NCBI GenBank assembly: GCA_030158725.1
Contig: JAOASJ010000126.1
Location: forward strand, 36,513-100,512
From: Bacteroidia bacterium
GTDB taxonomy: Bacteria; Bacteroidota; Bacteroidia; NS11-12g; UBA955
Length of the DNA stretch: 64,000 bases
Reading direction: 5' to 3'
Numbering within the stretch: position 1 is the stretch's first letter; every line of letters starts with the position of its first letter. Both the position numbers and the translations under genes were made by a program. This document shows positions 27,090-35,453 of this stretch, piece by piece. The notes beneath the pieces are model-generated. The model saw only the letters and a program-made list of their open reading frames with translations, was not told where the DNA came from and did no database searches.

Positions 27090-27410
27090 TTACAATAAGA
27101 TAATAATTAAAATAATTAGCAGAACTGCACCAGTAGAAATATATATACCACTTCTAGATCCGTGTACTTGAGCTTTCATTCTTTTAAGTTCAGATTTTAA
27201 TTGAGTTTTCTCTTTTTTTGAGAGTTTAGATTTATCCATTGCATTAATTTCATTTATTCTATTGATTAAAATACTTGAATTTTGTTTTGCGGATATTTCT
27301 GTTTGAGTAAGTGGTGCTGTCTCGTTATGCGACTTAGCATTTAAGTTATTTATTGAAAAATTACTTAGAATAATTGCAATAATGAATATTGCTTTTTTGA
27401 TGTTTTTCAT
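27090..27410 (-). CDS. Secreted helical protein with C-terminal membrane anchor
   Basis: A 106-residue protein with a signal peptide (AIFIIAIILSNFSINNLNA), a highly charged helical middle (MDKSKLSKKEKTQLKSELKR) and a C-terminal hydrophobic segment (GIYISTGAVLLIILIIILL). It probably sits in the inner membrane with the charged helix outside the cytosol. No family recognised. It is directly followed by the Lmo0937-like gene. Confidence 0.65.
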   Translation of the reverse strand: MKNIKKAIFIIAIILSNFSINNLNAKSHNETAPLTQTEISAKQNSSILINRINEINAMDKSKLSKKEKTQLKSELKRMKAQVHGSRSGIYISTGAVLLIILIIILL

Positions 27411-27426
27411 GTGCTTGAATTGTTTT

Positions 27427-28020
27427 TTAAAAATGTACTGCTACCCCAAAAGTTGAAACGCCTGTAGAAAGGTCAAGGAATAACCCTGCTTTCGAATTGA
27501 TGTGATATTCTGAACCTATATGGGCATCTAAATATAAGTTGCTGCCTTCGTTTATTACCTTAGTGTCGCCATAATAAGTGTTTTGCCATTTGGTCCTTCT
27601 TAATGCAAACCCTAATGATCCTGCCAAGTAAAAATCCCATTTGCTATTGGCCTTTAAAATGTCATCAAAGTAGTATGAACCTTTAACACCCATTGGTATA
27701 ACGGTTTGCACATATGAATAATCTTGGTATGGATGGTTAGGACCGCCCCAATAGTAGTACTTCTTGTAAGTATACATTGAAATAAAAGGCGCCAAGGTGA
27801 AGTTTTTTGCAACATCAAATTCATAGTTGGCGTGAATTACTGGAGTGTTATGACCAACATACCCATAGTAGCCTATGCCTAGTCCAATATTTAATGTATT
27901 TCCATATGATCTGTTAACGGGTTTTGAAACTGGATTTGCTGAAGCATTTAATGAAAGGAAAACTAAAAATAGACAGATGCTACTTTTTAGGATTGTTTTT
28001 TTTGATGATTTAATTTGCAT
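27427..28020 (-). CDS. Putative outer-membrane beta-barrel protein
   Basis: About 197 residues from the ATG at 28020; the track start at 28050 is a TTG lying on the TACATTTG promoter box. The start region MQIKSSKKTILKSSICLFLVFLSLNASA is a signal peptide. The mature part is rich in Tyr and Gly with alternating strands (TLNIGLGIGYYGYVGHN, LYLDAHIGSEYHI) and ends in VSTFGVAVHF, with a terminal Phe as in barrels. No specific function recognised. Confidence 0.65.
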   Translation of the reverse strand: MQIKSSKKTILKSSICLFLVFLSLNASANPVSKPVNRSYGNTLNIGLGIGYYGYVGHNTPVIHANYEFDVAKNFTLAPFISMYTYKKYYYWGGPNHPYQDYSYVQTVIPMGVKGSYYFDDILKANSKWDFYLAGSLGFALRRTKWQNTYYGDTKVINEGSNLYLDAHIGSEYHINSKAGLFLDLSTGVSTFGVAVHF

Positions 28021-28047
28021 GAATTGAATTACTTGTAATTGTTGTTT

Positions 28048-28055
28048 CAAATGTA
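28048..28055 (-). promoter_or_regulatory. -7 box for the barrel gene at 27427-28020
   Basis: TACATTTG on the minus strand, 27 bases before the ATG at 28020. It shows that the cluster has at least one internal promoter. Confidence 0.55.
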
Positions 28056-28151
28056 GTTATAAATGAGTCAATTAGGGTTAGTTATTAATTAAAGTTATAT
28101 ACATAACTCATTGTTTTTTAATTTGTTAAATCGCGAGAATTAATAAATTTT

Positions 28152-28205
28152 AAAACCACAAATTCACTAAGTGTATTGTATTTTACTTAATGAATTTATG
28201 GTTAA
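28152..28205 (-). terminator. Long hairpin terminator after the PorT-domain gene
   Basis: Arms of 19 bases, AACCACAAATTCACTAAGT and ACTTAATGAATTTATGGTT, pair fully on the minus-strand RNA if two G-U wobbles are allowed. A TTTT run follows. It lies directly downstream of the gene ending at 28224. Confidence 0.7.
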
Positions 28206-28223
28206 GGTAAGCTTGATTTTAAC

Positions 28224-28865
28224 TTATAAAAATCTGTATCCGAATGTTGCTTGGTACCAAATGTTTTTATAACGTGGGGTAGTTGATGTTCCATCGCCAA
28301 CATTGTTTTGTACATCCCATGCAAGACGAACGCCGACTACAACTTGATTAATGCCAATGTCCGCACCACAGATTAAGGACATGATGTTTTTTCTTACATT
28401 GTCATGTTTAAATTCTTGTTCTTGGGCATAACTGGTTAGACTATTAGTAAATACATCATTTTGTTTTACTAAATAAGAATATTGAGGACCAGCTAACAGA
28501 GTTAGAAAAGAAACTGGTTTAAGCTGAAACATTATCGGAACATCAATATACGTTGTTGTTCTGGTAAGTTGGTAGCTGCTTCCAAGTATAGAGCCATTGG
28601 CTTTAAAACCTTTTCTTGACAATAAAAACTCCGGTTGTATGCCAAACAATTTACCAATAGGAATAGCAGCGAAGGCACCAAATGCCAAACCAAATTTAGG
28701 ATCTGCTACAAAGTCTTGGCCTTGCTCGTCATAAACATTAGAATAATTACTTCCTATTTTTGCACCTATAAGGAAACGGTCGCGGTGGTCCCCAATTTCT
28801 AATCCTTTACCCAAACAATTTGAAGTGAAAAGTGATAAGCTAATTAAGGCTATAAATAGTTTCAT
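28224..28865 (-). CDS. Outer-membrane beta-barrel protein (PorT-like domain)
   Basis: The best start is ATG at 28865, giving MKLFIALISLSLFTSNCLG as signal peptide and 213 residues in all; the track start overlaps the upstream gene. The mature region resembles the porin-family/PorT beta-barrel domain widespread in Bacteroidota: FLIGAKIGSNYSNVYDE, LAFGAFAAIPIGKLFGIQPEFLLSRKG, YIDVPIMFQLKP, and a C-terminal aromatic WYQATFGYRFL. This domain is common, so a T9SS role is not implied. It follows the coiled-coil lipoprotein gene by one base and is followed by a strong hairpin. Confidence 0.75.
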   Translation of the reverse strand: MKLFIALISLSLFTSNCLGKGLEIGDHRDRFLIGAKIGSNYSNVYDEQGQDFVADPKFGLAFGAFAAIPIGKLFGIQPEFLLSRKGFKANGSILGSSYQLTRTTTYIDVPIMFQLKPVSFLTLLAGPQYSYLVKQNDVFTNSLTSYAQEQEFKHDNVRKNIMSLICGADIGINQVVVGVRLAWDVQNNVGDGTSTTPRYKNIWYQATFGYRFL

Positions 28866-28866
28866 A

Positions 28867-29325
28867 TTATTTGCTTGTTTTTTTAGCATCAACATTTTTA
28901 ACCGTTAGGTCTTTAAATGCTTTTCCTAACTCATCCATGTCGCGACTGAATTCTGTTTTAAATGTTTCCCATTTTTCTTTGCCTTCAGCCTTGTAATCGT
29001 CCATTGACTTTTTCATGTCATTGTTCTTGCTTTCCAAAGCCTCAAGTTTTTTGTTGTAGTCTTCTCTTGCTTCTTTCTTTTCAGTGGCAATTCTAGCTTT
29101 GAATTCAATGATGCTTTTTTCGTTTTCTGCAATTCTTGCAGCTGTTTGTACCCTGTAAGAATCGATATCATTTTGATATTCTTCTTGGGCAATAGCTAAA
29201 TCTTGTTTAGCTTCTGTTACATCTTCTTTAGCATCTTCAACTTTTTGTGCTGGTGAAGTACATGCAATAAAACTTCCAGATACTAAGATGGCAATTGCTG
29301 CGATGTTTGTTAATTTATTTTTCAT
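28867..29325 (-). CDS. Coiled-coil lipoprotein
   Basis: A 152-residue protein with a lipobox signal (AILVSGSFIACTSPAQK, Cys22). The mature chain is almost entirely charged helix (VEDAKEDVTEAKQDLAIAQE, KEAREDYNKKLEALESKNND) and lacks Cys, fitting a periplasmic coiled coil. The function is unknown. It is one base ahead of the PorT-like barrel gene and probably co-expressed with it; the Glu/Lys repeats resemble other envelope-stress spacer proteins only in composition. Confidence 0.7.
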   Translation of the reverse strand: MKNKLTNIAAIAILVSGSFIACTSPAQKVEDAKEDVTEAKQDLAIAQEEYQNDIDSYRVQTAARIAENEKSIIEFKARIATEKKEAREDYNKKLEALESKNNDMKKSMDDYKAEGKEKWETFKTEFSRDMDELGKAFKDLTVKNVDAKKTSK

Positions 29326-29460
29326 TATATTGTTGATTAATGTTGTTTTGTTTGTTGGTTTTTTTTGTTGTTTTAGATATTGATTATTAAGTGAATTATA
29401 GAGAATTGAATGAATTTAATCTTTAAGATAAATTCATCTCAATCATTTCTTTTGAGGTTT

Positions 29461-29835
29461 TTATTTTTTCTTGAACATTTGCAAGATTTTATTGAACGCA
29501 AATTGGGTGTATTCGGGGTGTTTGCTTAAAAGATTGCTTACACCTATCATGATTCCCGAACCAATTATTTTGGTCACTGGACCAGAACTTATAAGTTCAA
29601 AAGTTTTTTTAGCGAGGTAACCGCCAGATATTCCAATTCCTGAATTAATTAAACTGTCTTTGATCTCATTGCTTTCAGAAGGAACACTTAAAATTGACTT
29701 AATTAAATTTTGTGGTTTAAAAGAGTTGGAAAGTTGATTGAACGAAATTTGAACATTGGCCTTGTCAATTTCAAATTGATTTTCTAAATCAAATAATAGA
29801 GAATCTATTTCTTCATATTTTTCTATTTTTCTCAT
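29461..29835 (-). CDS. Conserved-type small protein of unknown function
   Basis: A 124-residue protein without a clear signal peptide. The first 45 residues are charged and helical; the central part (SGIGISGGYLAKKTFELISS, KIIGSGIMIGVSNLL) is Gly-rich and hydrophobic and may associate with membrane; the tail is basic (FNKILQMFKKK). I do not recognise the family. Its start overlaps the stop of the holin-X-like gene by 4 bases (ATGA), so the two are coupled. Confidence 0.6.
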   Translation of the reverse strand: MRKIEKYEEIDSLLFDLENQFEIDKANVQISFNQLSNSFKPQNLIKSILSVPSESNEIKDSLINSGIGISGGYLAKKTFELISSGPVTKIIGSGIMIGVSNLLSKHPEYTQFAFNKILQMFKKK

Positions 29836-30176
29836 TGATTTAGAGTTGTTTTAATTAGGTATTGACCTACCGATTTTTTTATTGTTTTGGACATTATTAA
29901 TGCACTTAAAATGCCTAGTACAATAAATGCCAAAGAGACTATTAAAAATCCCCAAATTTTATTGTTTAAAATATCTCCAAGATATAATGCAGATGCAATT
30001 CCGGTGAATATTAAAGAAATTATAACGGTGATGAAAATTGTGATCCAAATAATCAATGAACTTATGAAAATTGATGCTGTTTTAATGGATTTTAGTTTTA
30101 TGATTTCAACTTGAGTTTTGCCCAGCGTTTCTATACTAATTAATAAATCTTCTAAAGGTTTTTTTATACTGTCCAT
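29832..30176 (-). CDS. Holin-X/DUF1469-like membrane protein
   Basis: A 114-residue protein: an amphipathic N-terminal helix (LLISIETLGKTQVEIIKLKS) followed by two membrane helices (SLIIWITIFITVIISLIFTG and GFLIVSLAFIVLGILSALIM). This matches the layout of the putative phage-holin superfamily III (YqjE-like) proteins, which in bacteria usually lie beside YtxH-type genes and are not phage lysis proteins. The same neighbour is found here. Confidence 0.7.
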   Translation of the reverse strand: MDSIKKPLEDLLISIETLGKTQVEIIKLKSIKTASIFISSLIIWITIFITVIISLIFTGIASALYLGDILNNKIWGFLIVSLAFIVLGILSALIMSKTIKKSVGQYLIKTTLNQ

Positions 30177-30191
30177 ATTTAAAATAAAGAA

Positions 30192-30219
30192 ACGAAGAAG
30201 TGAGATTGCACTTCTTCGT
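30192..30219 (-). terminator. Hairpin between the YtxH and holin-X-like genes
   Basis: ACGAAGAAGTG and CACTTCTTCGT form a perfect 11-bp stem with a 6-base loop. The following minus-strand sequence (TTTCTTTATTTT) is T-rich but broken, so this may be an attenuating or RNA-stabilising hairpin rather than a full terminator. Confidence 0.55.
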
Positions 30220-30239
30220 AATGAATCTTCTAATCGTGA

Positions 30240-30497
30240 TTAATCTTCGGCTTTTTCTGCTTTTGCTTGGAGATCCTTGCCAAGTTTTTCAGCATTGTGT
30301 TTTAGTTCTTCAAACTTAGAGTTAACACCCTCTAAAAATTCATTGAATTTATCACTTAAATCTTCTGCTAGGTCTTCTCCTTTGTTGGCCAACTTGCGTC
30401 TGGTGGTGCTGCCCTTTTCGGGGGCAAATAAAATCCCTAATGTAGCGCCAAGGGCTAATCCTGCCATAACACCTAATAAAACTTTTCCTGTACTCAT
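30240..30497 (-). CDS. YtxH domain protein
   Basis: The preferred ATG at 30497 gives 85 residues; the track start is an upstream GTG. The start MSTGKVLLGVMAGLALGATLGILFAPEKG is the YtxH signature: one Gly/Ala-rich membrane helix ending in FAPEKG, then TRRKLANKGEDLAEDL and an amphipathic helical tail. YtxH proteins are small general-stress-associated membrane proteins of unknown mechanism. It is the first gene of the leftward cluster after the AraC-type regulator. Confidence 0.85.
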   Translation of the reverse strand: MSTGKVLLGVMAGLALGATLGILFAPEKGSTTRRKLANKGEDLAEDLSDKFNEFLEGVNSKFEELKHNAEKLGKDLQAKAEKAED

Positions 30498-30625
30498 AAT
30501 TGTATTTTTATGAGAGCAAAATTGCACTTTATAAAACCAAAAGACTTACACCTGAGGAGCTATATCTTGCACATTTCACATGTTTTTAGATTCAAATATT
30601 TAAATTGGGATTTAATTATTTGACA

Positions 30626-31186
30626 TTACATGTTTTCAAGGTTGGTAATTCTTTTTTCTCTAAGCTTTTTATAATAAGAAGGAGAAAGTCCTGTGACTTT
30701 TTTGAATTGATTGGAAAGATGGGCAACGCTACTGTAGTGTAGCTTTTCTGATATTTCAGTAAGATTTAATTCATCGTATAATATTAACTCCTTAGCACGT
30801 TCAATTTTATGAGAAATAATAAATTGTTGAATTGTTATGCCTTTTACCTCAGAAAAAATATTGGACAAATAGGTGTAATCGTAGTTTAATTTAGCACTAA
30901 TATAATCAGAGTAATTGGTCTTCGGAATTTCATCCACATAATGGATCATTTCAATAATGACATTCTTTATTTTATCTATTAAAATACTTTTTTTATCATC
31001 CAATAATTCTAACCCGGACTTAAGTAAATTCTGTTTGAGTAATCCATGCTGTTCATCATTCATTTCTTCCATGATTTCAACCATGCCAAGATCCACTGAT
31101 ACATAATGTAATCCGAGTTTTATAAGCTCGTCTTTAACCAACATTTTACAGCGCAAACTTACCATGTATTTAATATACAGTTTCAT
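30626..31186 (-). CDS. AraC-family transcriptional regulator, short form
   Basis: A 186-residue regulator whose last 100 residues form the AraC double helix-turn-helix: DYTYLSNIFSEVKGITIQQF, then KIERAKELILYDELNLTEIS, and the second HTH HYSSVAHLSNQFKKVTGLSPSYYKK. The N-terminal 80 residues are not a recognisable cupin sugar-binding domain. ATGs at residues 8 and 15 are possible alternative starts. It is oriented with the small envelope-protein cluster, 130 bases upstream of the YtxH gene, and is a reasonable candidate to control it; this is inference. Confidence 0.85.
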   Translation of the reverse strand: MKLYIKYMVSLRCKMLVKDELIKLGLHYVSVDLGMVEIMEEMNDEQHGLLKQNLLKSGLELLDDKKSILIDKIKNVIIEMIHYVDEIPKTNYSDYISAKLNYDYTYLSNIFSEVKGITIQQFIISHKIERAKELILYDELNLTEISEKLHYSSVAHLSNQFKKVTGLSPSYYKKLREKRITNLENM

Positions 31187-31622
31187 AGTTACATTTTAGT
31201 TTTTTATTGGAGGAAAATTGTATAAAAGGTTTGTTAACTTGAATTCTTTAACAGATGCACCAAACAGAAAAATGTAATCAGAACATTACATAATTTAAAA
31301 GAAGCTTTTTGAATTAAATCCACAAACACTAAAGATGTATTTTACTAAACTTAACATATCAAAGATAGATTTAATAAGTCTATTTACCTAATAATTATTT
31401 GATTATTAATAATTTATATATTAATTAAGTCCTTTTTGCTATTATAAAATTGTCATACTTACTGTCGTTCTTGCTTATTTTGCAATAAAAATAATGAATC
31501 ATTAAGACGAAAAATTATTCTAAATGAGTTTGTGAAATAGACAATTTAAAATTACTGCCATAACGACGATTATTCTAATTGAAAATTATAATTTTAGGCA
31601 TATAAAATTGAACATTTTGTCA
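31187..31622. other. Very AT-rich intergenic region between divergent AraC and lon genes
   Basis: No gene-like frame or RNA gene is visible. The stretch around 31380-31440 is nearly pure A/T with short palindromes such as AATAATTATT. It probably holds the control region of the AraC-type gene and lon, but I could not define operators. Confidence 0.6.
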
Positions 31623-31630
31623 TACTTTTG
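31623..31630 (+). promoter_or_regulatory. -7 box for lon
   Basis: TACTTTTG lies 37 bases upstream of the ATG at 31668. No convincing heat-shock CIRCE-type inverted repeat is visible near it. Confidence 0.5.
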
Positions 31631-31667
31631 TTAGTGGTACATCTATTGCCATAAAAGAGATAATATT

Positions 31668-34145
31668 ATGATTTTTGATAAAAAGATATTTGGAGGACAC
31701 ATGGATTCAGAGGATACTGAAGGAGGGGACTTGTTTCCATTGTTTTCGCAACAAGAAGAAAAGGAGAGCAATAAATTAACTGTGCCAGGAAGTCTGCCAA
31801 TCTTACCGATTCGCAATACTGTTTTGTTTCCAGGTGTGGTATTCCCAATAACAGTAGGGAGAGATAAATCCATCAAATTAATAAAGGACGCCAATAAGGG
31901 TGATAAAATTATTGGTGTATTTGCTCAAATAAATCCTGAAACTGAAGAACCTGGAATCTCAGACCTGAATACAATTGGCACTATGGCGCAAATTATTAAA
32001 ATTCTGCGCATGCCTGATGGCAATACAACTGCCATTATTCAAGGCAAACGAAAAATTGAATTGGGCCCTGAATTGTCATCTGAACCTTATTTAAGAGCGG
32101 AAGTAAAAGCATTAGATATTGAAGAAGAAGTTACTGATAAAGAATTAAATGCCCTTATCAGCAGCATAAAAGATACTGCAGCAGAGAACATAGATTTATC
32201 GCCCAATATCCCTTCTGAAGCCAATTTTGCGCTTAGAAACATTGACAGCGATAATTTTTTAGTGAGTTTTATTGCTTCTAACTTAAACATCACTTTACCT
32301 GAAAAGCAACATATTTTAAATTCTAAAACTTTAAAAGAACGTGCCAATATGGTTTTTGAACATTTGATAAGAGAAAACCAAATGTTGAAATTAAAAGACC
32401 AAATTCAAAGCAAAGTTAAAGTTGATATTGACAAGCAACAAAAAGAGTATTTCCTGCAACAGCAAATTCGTGCTATCCAAGAAGAATTGGGACACGACTC
32501 TCCAGATAGAGAAATTGAAAGTCTACGCGAAAGAGGAAATAAAAAGAAATGGAGCAAAGAAACGCATGAAGCTTTTAACAAAGAATTGGATAAGCTTTTG
32601 CGCGTTAATCCTGCAAGTCCTGATTATTCAGTTAGTCTCAACTACGCTCAAACACTCTTGGATTTGCCTTGGAACGAATTCACCCGTGATAATTTAGATA
32701 TTAAAAAAGCTCAGAAAGTGCTGGACTCAGACCATTTTGGTTTGGAGAAAGTAAAACAAAGAATTCTAGAATATTTGGCAGTCATCAAATTGAAAGGCGA
32801 TTTAAAAAGCCCTATCATTTGTTTGTATGGACCTCCAGGTGTGGGTAAAACCAGTTTGGGTAAAAGTATTGCCAAAGCCATTGGAAGGAAATATGTTCGT
32901 GTTTCATTAGGTGGATTGCACGATGAATCTGAAATTCGCGGTCACCGTAAAACCTATATTGGTGCTATGCCTGGTCGTATTATCCAAAACCTTAAAAAGG
33001 TAAAATCAGGTAATCCTGTTTTTGTATTGGATGAGATTGATAAAGTAGGACATGACTTTAAAGGAGATCCATCTTCTGCTTTACTAGAAGTTTTAGATCC
33101 GGAACAAAACACTAGCTTCCACGACAATTATTTGGAATTGGACTACGACTTGAGCAAGGTAATGTTTATTGCCACAGCCAATTCATTAGATACCATACAA
33201 CCAGCATTGTTGGATAGAATGGAAATTATTGAAATAAGTGGCTATACAGTTGAAGAAAAAATTCAAATTGCTCAAAAGTATTTGATTCCAAAACAAAGAA
33301 CCATGCATGGTTTGAAAGCCAATCAATTCAAACTAAGTGATGATGTTTTAGAAGGTATAGTAGAAGAGTATACAAGAGAAAGTGGTGTCAGAAACCTTGA
33401 GAAAAAAATAGCAGCACTGGTAAGACACAATGCAATGAATATTGCAAGTGAAGGACCTTTTAATCCTAGTTTAAGTCATGCAGATATCGAAAGAATATTG
33501 GGTGTAGATAAATTGGAAAAAGAGATTTACCAAGACAATGATACAGCAGGTGTTGTTACCGGTTTGGCTTGGAGTCCAGTTGGTGGAAGTATCTTGTTTG
33601 TAGAAAGTACTTTAACCCGTGGTAAAGGCGGTGTGGTATTAACAGGTAAATTGGGCGATGTAATGAAAGAGTCGGCCACCACTGCAATGACGTATTTAAA
33701 AGCCAACGCAGAGTATTTAAACATCGATTACAAAGCATTTAATAATTGGGATACACACATTCACTTTCCTGCAGGAGCAATTCCCAAAGATGGTCCAAGT
33801 GCAGGTATTACCATTTTAACTTCACTTGCATCCTTGTTTACTCAAAGAAAAATTAAACCTTTCCTTGCAATGACTGGTGAAATAACCTTAAGAGGTCGTG
33901 TGCTTCCAGTGGGTGGAATTAAAGAGAAAATATTGGCAGCAAAACGCGCAGGGATTAAAGAAATTATCATGTGCAAGGAAAATAAAAAAGATGTAGATGA
34001 TATTCCTAGTCAATATTTAAAAGGTGTGGAGTTTCATTATGTAAGCAATATGCTAGAGGTTCTTGATCTTGCATTATTAGATGAAAAAGTTGCAAAACCT
34101 TTGGAATTGAACATAGAAGAAACAACAAAAGATAAAAAAGATTAA
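31668..34145 (+). CDS. lon: Lon ATP-dependent protease
   Basis: The 825-residue LonA protein has an N-terminal substrate-binding domain ([20 protein letters not shown]), a coiled-coil linker ([19 protein letters not shown]), an AAA+ module (Walker [14 protein letters not shown], Walker [10 protein letters not shown]) and a C-terminal protease with the Ser-Lys dyad ([10 protein letters not shown] and [11 protein letters not shown]). It degrades misfolded and regulatory proteins. The ATG at 31701 (MDSEDTEGG), preceded by GGAGG 5 bases upstream, is an alternative start; the first Met fits the distance from the -7 box. Confidence 0.97.
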   Translation: MIFDKKIFGGHMDSEDTEGGDLFPLFSQQEEKESNKLTVPGSLPILPIRNTVLFPGVVFPITVGRDKSIKLIKDANKGDKIIGVFAQINPETEEPGISDLNTIGTMAQIIKILRMPDGNTTAIIQGKRKIELGPELSSEPYLRAEVKALDIEEEVTDKELNALISSIKDTAAENIDLSPNIPSEANFALRNIDSDNFLVSFIASNLNITLPEKQHILNSKTLKERANMVFEHLIRENQMLKLKDQIQSKVKVDIDKQQKEYFLQQQIRAIQEELGHDSPDREIESLRERGNKKKWSKETHEAFNKELDKLLRVNPASPDYSVSLNYAQTLLDLPWNEFTRDNLDIKKAQKVLDSDHFGLEKVKQRILEYLAVIKLKGDLKSPIICLYGPPGVGKTSLGKSIAKAIGRKYVRVSLGGLHDESEIRGHRKTYIGAMPGRIIQNLKKVKSGNPVFVLDEIDKVGHDFKGDPSSALLEVLDPEQNTSFHDNYLELDYDLSKVMFIATANSLDTIQPALLDRMEIIEISGYTVEEKIQIAQKYLIPKQRTMHGLKANQFKLSDDVLEGIVEEYTRESGVRNLEKKIAALVRHNAMNIASEGPFNPSLSHADIERILGVDKLEKEIYQDNDTAGVVTGLAWSPVGGSILFVESTLTRGKGGVVLTGKLGDVMKESATTAMTYLKANAEYLNIDYKAFNNWDTHIHFPAGAIPKDGPSAGITILTSLASLFTQRKIKPFLAMTGEITLRGRVLPVGGIKEKILAAKRAGIKEIIMCKENKKDVDDIPSQYLKGVEFHYVSNMLEVLDLALLDEKVAKPLELNIEETTKDKKD

Positions 34146-34154
34146 ATTTACAAC

Positions 34155-34544
34155 ATGAAAACAAATATTAAATCGTTAATCATGGCCAGTTTATTTCTTG
34201 GGTTGGCCGCTTCTTGTGGCTCTAAGAAAACTGTTGCAAGTGCTGATGTTCCTAAACCTGCGCCAAGCAAATTGAATTGCAGTACTTCTAATTCATATAG
34301 CAACAACATCAAAGGTTTGATTGATTTGCATTGTGCTAAATCATGCCACAGCGCAAGCAAGCATGCAGATGGCATCGATTTGTCTACTTATGATATGCTA
34401 AAAGAGGAAGCAATTAAGCCTCGCTTTATGGCAGCGATTAAACACCAAATGTTGGCAACCCCAATGCCTTTGAAGGCGGCTAAATTAAGTGATAGCACCA
34501 TTCAAGTTATTGAATGTTGGATTATAAACGGAATGGTAAATTAA
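34155..34544 (+). CDS. Cytochrome c-like lipoprotein with CX3CH motif
   Basis: A 129-residue protein with a lipobox signal (LFLGLAASCGSKKT, Cys21). The mature part has the layout of small c-type cytochrome lipoproteins: LIDLHCAKSCHSASKHADGI near the start and a distal Met in LATPMPLKAAK, then VIECWIINGMVN. The heme-type motif reads C-AKS-CH, with three residues between the cysteines instead of two. Whether heme is attached is not certain. It begins 9 bases after lon and ends at a strong terminator. Confidence 0.7.
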   Translation: MKTNIKSLIMASLFLGLAASCGSKKTVASADVPKPAPSKLNCSTSNSYSNNIKGLIDLHCAKSCHSASKHADGIDLSTYDMLKEEAIKPRFMAAIKHQMLATPMPLKAAKLSDSTIQVIECWIINGMVN

Positions 34545-34560
34545 AAAGAAAGATATAATA

Positions 34561-34592
34561 AAAAAGGCTCCAAAAACTTGGAGCCTTTTTTT
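34561..34592. terminator. Bidirectional terminator between the cytochrome-like and 34608 genes
   Basis: AAAAAGGCTCCAA and TTGGAGCCTTTTT are fully complementary around an AAAC loop, and the T-run continues. Confidence 0.93.
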
Positions 34593-34607
34593 ATGCCTTA
34601 AATTATT

Positions 34608-35030
34608 TTATTCTAAGAATACTTCGACAGCCTCTACTGCACCATTAAGTTCAACCCAAGCAACCGTGTTTGGACCTAGATCTAAGAACATAACCGGTCT
34701 ATCCGCTCCAGTATTTTTATCTACCATAGTGCGAATACTGATGATGCGGTATTTTTTGCCACCATACGAGCAGGGAAGGGCCTTGGCATCGAAATCACCA
34801 TCTAGAAAAAAATATTCATAGAAATCTTCTCCAGTAGTTTTGTTATAAGTGGCGTTGATATTTGTAAATCGGGTTTTTTGATAATATTGTAAGTAAGTAT
34901 ATCCTTTCGCTGGACATACTGAAATCATAACTGAATCACCTACTTGAACACTTCTACTTGAATCAGCTGTATTGGCTTTTGAAACATGCATACAAAACAG
35001 CATGCAAAGGGTTATTATTAAGTGCTTCAT
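34608..35030 (-). CDS. Secreted protein of unknown function
   Basis: A 140-residue protein with signal peptide (LIITLCMLFCMHVSKA). The mature part is small and beta-rich, has two cysteines (SVCPAKGYTY and LPCSYGGKKY) that could form a disulfide, and no recognised domain. The upstream minus-strand sequence TATAATTG is one mismatch from the -7 consensus. A single-gene unit ending at the shared terminator. Confidence 0.65.
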   Translation of the reverse strand: MKHLIITLCMLFCMHVSKANTADSSRSVQVGDSVMISVCPAKGYTYLQYYQKTRFTNINATYNKTTGEDFYEYFFLDGDFDAKALPCSYGGKKYRIISIRTMVDKNTGADRPVMFLDLGPNTVAWVELNGAVEAVEVFLE

Positions 35031-35123
35031 TGTATTTTATTCACGCAATTATACTGCCAAAATAATAAAAATTTTTTGTATTTGAAAAAAAGGTGTTAAT
35101 TAGCGAAAAATTTACAGACTATA

Positions 35124-35435
35124 ATGGAAGATTTCAGAGACAAGAACAGCATCTATTCGAAACGTGTGAAAGCTGGAAAAAGGACTTATTTTTTTGATGT
35201 AAGAGCCACGAAGTCAAATGATTATTTTTTAACGATTACTGAAAGCACAAAGAAATTCGACGATGGAAACTATGTGAAATCTAAGATTTTTTTATATAAA
35301 GAAGATTTCAATAAGTTCTCTGAAGCTTTAAATGAAACCATTAAGCACGTTAAAAGTGAATTGCTTCCTGAATATAATTTCGATGAATTTTCAAGAAAAG
35401 ATTACGATCCAGAAACTGGAACTAACTTGTCTTAA
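35124..35435 (+). CDS. PUR-family nucleic-acid-binding protein (DUF3276)
   Basis: A 103-residue cytosolic protein recognised by SKRVKAGKRTYFFDVRATKS, DYFLTITESTKKF and KSKIFLYKEDFNKFSEAL. This is the bacterial PUR-repeat fold, related to the DNA/RNA-binding repeats of eukaryotic Pur-alpha. The Borrelia homologue binds DNA and RNA; the role in Bacteroidota is not established. The gene stands alone and ends 18 bases from the convergent porQ. Confidence 0.9.
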   Translation: MEDFRDKNSIYSKRVKAGKRTYFFDVRATKSNDYFLTITESTKKFDDGNYVKSKIFLYKEDFNKFSEALNETIKHVKSELLPEYNFDEFSRKDYDPETGTNLS

Positions 35436-35453
35436 TTAGTCAAACTTTCCTTA

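Noticed and set aside
28224-28865. Calling the PorT-domain barrel a T9SS component
   Set aside because: The PorT-like barrel domain is very common in Bacteroidota and nothing else here supports a secretion role.
29832-30176. Prophage remnant suggested by the holin-like protein
   Set aside because: No other phage genes are near; the holin-X family commonly lies beside YtxH genes in bacterial chromosomes.
31671-31701. Restarting lon at the ATG at 31701 because of the GGAGG upstream
   Set aside because: Plausible but not decisive; the first ATG fits the promoter distance, so it is kept with the alternative noted.
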